64,000 nucleotides of DNA from Owenia fusiformis (Eukaryota > Annelida > Polychaeta > Sabellida > Oweniidae). The notes below the pieces were generated by a model that saw only the letters and a list, made by a program, of their open reading frames with translations, was not told the origin of the DNA and did no database searches. The position numbers and the translations under genes were made by a program. The DNA lies in assembly GCA_903813345.2 (NCBI GenBank), contig CAIIXF020000010.1, positions 15,945,181 through 16,009,180 of the forward strand, in the 5' to 3' direction. Of the stretch, positions 59,296-64,000 are shown piece by piece (position 1 is the stretch's first letter; each line of letters starts with the position of its first letter).

Positions 59296-62200
59296 ATGAA
59301 AATATCTGAAAAACTACGAATTATAGCAACTTGTTTGTTTGGAAGAATCAGATACAAGCATCCTAAGAGAATCCTAATGGTTCATAAATCTGAGTTAGAG
59401 TAAATTATGTCTGCTTAGCATCAGCATTAGAGTACCTGATTGATGTGCAATAAGTTATTCATATACAGAACAGAAATCCTGAAAATATACTATTTTTGGA
59501 ATGATTCGATTTGCGGGGGTGAACCAACCATCTCTTTAGCAAATGTTATTTAAAATGATATCAAATGTTGTATGTTTATTATTTTTCTTTAACTGATTTC
59601 TTTTTTAATTCTTTTCCTCTGTCTCCTAAAATATGTCCTTGCCTGTTTTCTTCCATTGGAATATTTTACCTGACCTCCATCTCAACCTCTTTTAATCCTT
59701 TAACCTTGGTCTCTTTAAATGTGAGTCTATTGAATAGTTACTCTTTAAAACAGTTCCTTTTTCTCAACATGTACATCTGTTAAACTATACCTCAATCTAA
59801 TCATATTTCAATCAACACATAAATTTTTTACAATATATTTCTTTAGTACAATCTACATGGTTCCATTTGGAAGATCATTTCATACATAAATTCCTCAGAC
59901 CAGGTGAATGAGTGATTCCTGTGGTGAGTGTCGTGATAAATTCGCAGAAGTGTGAAAATTTTAATTTTATTTTGAAACAAAATGTAATTTTCATGTGAAC
60001 TTTTGACTATAATGACATTTTTATAAAATTGCTAATGCTATTTTCTATTGGTAACCAGTTTTAAATGAATATTTTAGAAATGCCTCTATCTATTTGACAA
60101 AACTGTCAATACTCTTTTAGGTGTTAAATAATGTGTAAACTGTTAAAACTGTTAAAAATGTTAAATTGTTATCGTTCCCATATTTTTGTGGATGGTGTTC
60201 GATGGTTTGTGATCAGTGTTCGAAGGTCAGTATCTGTAACAAATGACAGGTGGTGATATTTTGCATGTTAATGCCTTGTTCTTTTTTTATTTTATTTATT
60301 TATTTCATAAAATACATACAATAGTTAGGTGAATGATGTGGGTGACACAAAGATTTGTATATATTCCTACAGATGGAGTGAGTAAAATACAAGTATGTTA
60401 CTTTATGCAGTTTTGGGGGTCTGCCGTTGCATGCCTTTGACAAAATATACTTTAACCTCAAGCAGTATCAGGTCCGTCATCAGCGGAAATGAACCCCATC
60501 ATCAGCCTCATAATGCCTTATGACACCTATAAAAACCTCATAAATTTTGAATCTGTTTTTATGGAGGAAGTTCTATTCAAAAGGGACTGCTTAGAAGACA
60601 TGACAGTATGATATTAGAGTTTAATGATACATAGGGGATGATAACTGCTTGTATAGAATGCAGATGGAAAATAACTGTTTTGATGAATGGAATCATGAAG
60701 ATTTTGGTTGATGATTTCATGAGAGCTTTCCCCACAAAACTTTATGTTACAAAAATATGGTAGTTTTTCTATTGAACGAGCGTTCTAGTAGTAAATACAT
60801 TTGCTTTTTTTCATTGATTGATCTCTCAAGTGAAAATGCAAGGTTATAAGTACAATATTGTTTTGCATTGAAGTAGTAGCAAAGAATAGTATGTAAAATG
60901 TTGAAAGCAGAATTGAAAAAGGGGAGGTTTACTTTTGAAAATCATTTCCATAAACCTTAAAACCCTAACAATTGTCATGAAATAAAGTCAGAAATGTTGG
61001 TCCATATAGAAAATAGGTACATTGAGGTTGTCGGCAAAACATTTTGTAACAATTTTTTTGTAAGCTATTCTCAACTTGTCTGTAGTTATGTTGTTGAACC
61101 TTTATGTTAATATGGTTTCTTGGGGTTTAGTGTCTCCTTGTCCTTATGCTATATTCAACAGCTAGCACTACATTGAATATAATGGTATTCTGATACTTAT
61201 CCCAAAGAAAGGAGACGTGATGAATATCAGAAGAGTCTAACCTACATGTATAAGCCATTGTGACACATGCACTACACACTTCCTTACATGTATTATTCCA
61301 AGGGGGGTTCTCTTTCAAAAAAAAATTCAGAGAGGGTCACATTTGACAGCTGTGGCCCAAAATTGCTAGAAAAGTACTCAGAAAGGTGAAAGGAAGAAGA
61401 TGAGGGGAAAAAACAGAAACTTCGAGCAAGACTAATATTGGATTAACACATTGGTATTCTAACAGACCTGAAAATCACAAAAGATGTAATGTTATTTATA
61501 ATAGAAAGGATACCATTATGCTTTTGAATGTATTGATACATGATGCCTTTTTGACCCTATTAGCAGCATATCTACTGGGTATTGGCCCCTAACAAATGTA
61601 TCAGATTGTTTCATGTTCTTTCTACCAATCAACATAGACAGTAAATTAGAAATCTTGACTAAAAAGTTAAAAAGCAGGGAAAAATAGAAGCTTTAAAGAA
61701 TTATAAATGTCATTAAAGTTATTTAAGAATGATATGATCATTTAGGATGAAAACTTTTGCGATGGCATTTTCTCTGAGGATTAGCAATATTGAGAATGAG
61801 TCTGGACATATTGTTGAGGATAAGTCCCTTAGTTGTTATACTAACTTACCAGGGCCTGTGTTAGAGACTAAATGATTTGTTTCTACAGTTCAGCAGTCAT
61901 TTGATAGCCTGATTGGTCATTACAATTTCTGACTATGGTTTTGTTGCATGCAATGATCATGTATAAAATATTACCTGAGGTGAGGGAGTTAATAATATAC
62001 AAAAATCACATTTTTTTTATCTTAACGGCTTTTAGTGACCAAATATACTAGTATGCTCTTTGATAAAGCGTGGAAAAGGAAAGCATGGACGATTGCATTC
62101 TGAGCAATATTAAAGATAATATTGAACTCTAGCAAGAGAAAGCTTGGGTGATTTATTGTTTTTTATTTGGTTGAAGCCTAGGTTTTCTGCCTTATAGATA

Positions 62201-64000
62201 AAGGGTATTGGACTATGGAATTCAGTGATGCGTATCTTGAGTGATGAGATGACTCACTGAGAGTATCTTTCCTGTTGCTGAAGCATCATTTTTATCATCT
62301 TTATCATCATATATCTTCATGGATATCCCTGTCAGCAGAATCACAGACAAGTGGAATTGCAAGCAAGCAGTGACCAAACTTAAACTGTCTGGATAGAACA
62401 GAACAAGTTTCAAGATTCAGAGTGAATTTAGGTCATGTTTGAAATAATCTAATGAACCTATTATTGAACTGTCATCATTCAACTTGTGCAGGGCAGTTGG
62501 AATAAAGACTTTCAATAGCATTTCAGTCCAGATCCAAACACTTTCAACAAGACGTTATTGTTAATAAATATTGGTAAATCCAAATTCAATGTAGTTATTG
62601 TTGTATATAATCTTCAAAACAAATAAATTCAGTCAAAACAATGAGCAAAATCAACATTTGTTAATGAAGCCCCGGAAATATCATTAATAGGATTGGTCAT
62701 TCTCATGTTCCAGAATCAATTTAATAATTTCCTGTGCTTGTTCATACCTTTGATGTTTCATCACATCTCACTTACTGACCATTGTATGTATGTATTATAT
62801 GCCCTGTAATGATAACAATTGAGTCAAGTTATACTTGTGTGAAGTAATCAACAGGAACATGTTCATTAAGAGTCGCCTCATTATGGACTTGGTCAAGCAT
62901 GCTTTTTTGTAATTAAGGACACATAATCTGTCTCAGGCTTTGTAGCTACTTCTCTATGGTACTTTACTTTATCAATAATGATTATTATATTTTTGTGTCA
63001 TTGATCAGGTTTCTTATGTTCATAACTTCATATTGACGATGATCCAGCTTATTTCAGTTCATAAAACATTCAGACATCATTCTTCCAGATATCTTGGCAA
63101 GCTTCTGTGTCTCCCAACCCCCTCTCTTCCTCTCGCATTCTGTCTATAATTGGTAGCACAAAGAGTATAAAATTATCATAGATATGATGCTATATACTAT
63201 TATGGCAGTTAAAATGAGCAAGTAAATGAAGAGATTGATGAAAAGTCACATTTGCTAGTAGTGGGAGGGGGCCCAGTGACTTAATATTATTATATCTTTT
63301 ATTGACAATTTATATCAGTTGCATGATACATTAATACAAGACTAAATATTTGCATAATATATTTCAAATAAAAATAATCTTGTTCATATTTGTTATCATT
63401 CATGCATGTTATATTCATTCAATGACATATTGTTATAAGCATGAGGCAGTATGGAGACATTGTTCATTATTGGCATTGAATAAATCACATTGACAATATA
63501 TCAGGGTGACTCAACCCAAAGATGATCGTTAATCAATATCACTGTGTTTATGTTAAAATGCAATACTGCAGGACTGCTATAGATTAACAAAGTCTGCGAT
63601 AAAACGATAGATGCTAACATCTCTTACTATTATGAACCCCGAGTATAAAAACACCTTTAGCACATAAACATCTATTCTTATATGAATGATCTTCTCTAAG
63701 AACGGTTTCTTTCCTCAGTATTTATCTGTGGACATATTTTACCAGCCTAATATACCATATTATTTTAATACTTCATTGTCTCACTATACATCCCTGTTTA
63801 GAGATAGGATTAACTGTATTTGTGTCACTTAAATTGCAGTTATAATATTAACTCCAACTTTTCATCATTGCTCGGAAATCTCAAATAAGAACAGAATTTC
63901 AGTAGTACATGTATCTAAACATTTTGTTTATTGGCATGACAGTATTTCATGTAAATAAAAATATTTTGGTTTTAGATAAGATGTCAGATTTATAATACAA
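59296..64000. other. Stretch without recognisable genes
   Basis: AT-rich sequence with no supported exon. A short dispersed repeat shared with 5781-5850 lies at 60215-60285. Confidence 0.5.
60215..60285 (+). repeat. Short dispersed repeat, copy 2
   Basis: Partner of 5781-5850: TCTGTAACAAATGACAGG, then GGTGATATTTTGCATGT, then TGCCTTGTT, preceded by GTGTTCG-type words. It is about 85% similar and in the same orientation. Confidence 0.6.

Overview
The window is AT-rich DNA from an animal, probably a marine invertebrate. The evidence is spliced genes with GT-AG introns, many TA-flanked mariner and pogo-like MITEs, simple-sequence arrays and foldback repeats. The recurrent TACATGTA-like words would suit a mollusc or another lophotrochozoan, but that is only an impression. 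No prokaryotic, plasmid or viral layout is visible.

Left flank (1 to about 31.3 kb): mostly intronic or intergenic sequence. It holds a 217-bp direct duplication, a GGAT/AGGAT array, a repeated 13-bp motif cluster, three TA-flanked DNA-transposon derivatives (10682-11174, 11968-12959, 15888-16348), smaller foldback repeats, and one convincing short host exon (11238-11296) of unknown parentage.

Central block (31345-55623): two near-identical inverted arms of about 1.4-1.5 kb bound 24.3 kb. From the outside inward each arm carries a unique tip, an array of 28-bp units containing a perfect dyad, a set of tandem repeats of about 180 bp, and a unique inner part. A 4-bp TTGA directly flanks both outer tips and may be a target-site duplication. 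Inside are two intact, divergently transcribed, multi-exon genes that share a 0.76-kb intergenic region with a 23-bp repeat carrying TGACGTC. The minus-strand gene (14 coding exons, 578 aa) has a central ParB/sulfiredoxin-like region. The plus-strand gene (19 exons, 760 aa) resembles the transposase-like family I believe Pfam calls DUF7869, with a zinc-knuckle CxxC, MDNCAKENKN and GHTHEDVD motifs. I read the block as a young, apparently complete DNA transposon that encodes a nuclease-fold transposase and a ParB-like partner, with terminal dyad iterons as candidate binding sites. This is the best candidate here for an undescribed system. It shows no capsid, polymerase or integrase genes.

Right flank (55.6-64 kb): no confident gene; one possible terminal exon at 59111-59295 and one short dispersed repeat that also occurs near 5.8 kb.

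Both gene models were built by hand from reading frames and splice sites. Exon phases agree throughout, but no transcript or database evidence was available.
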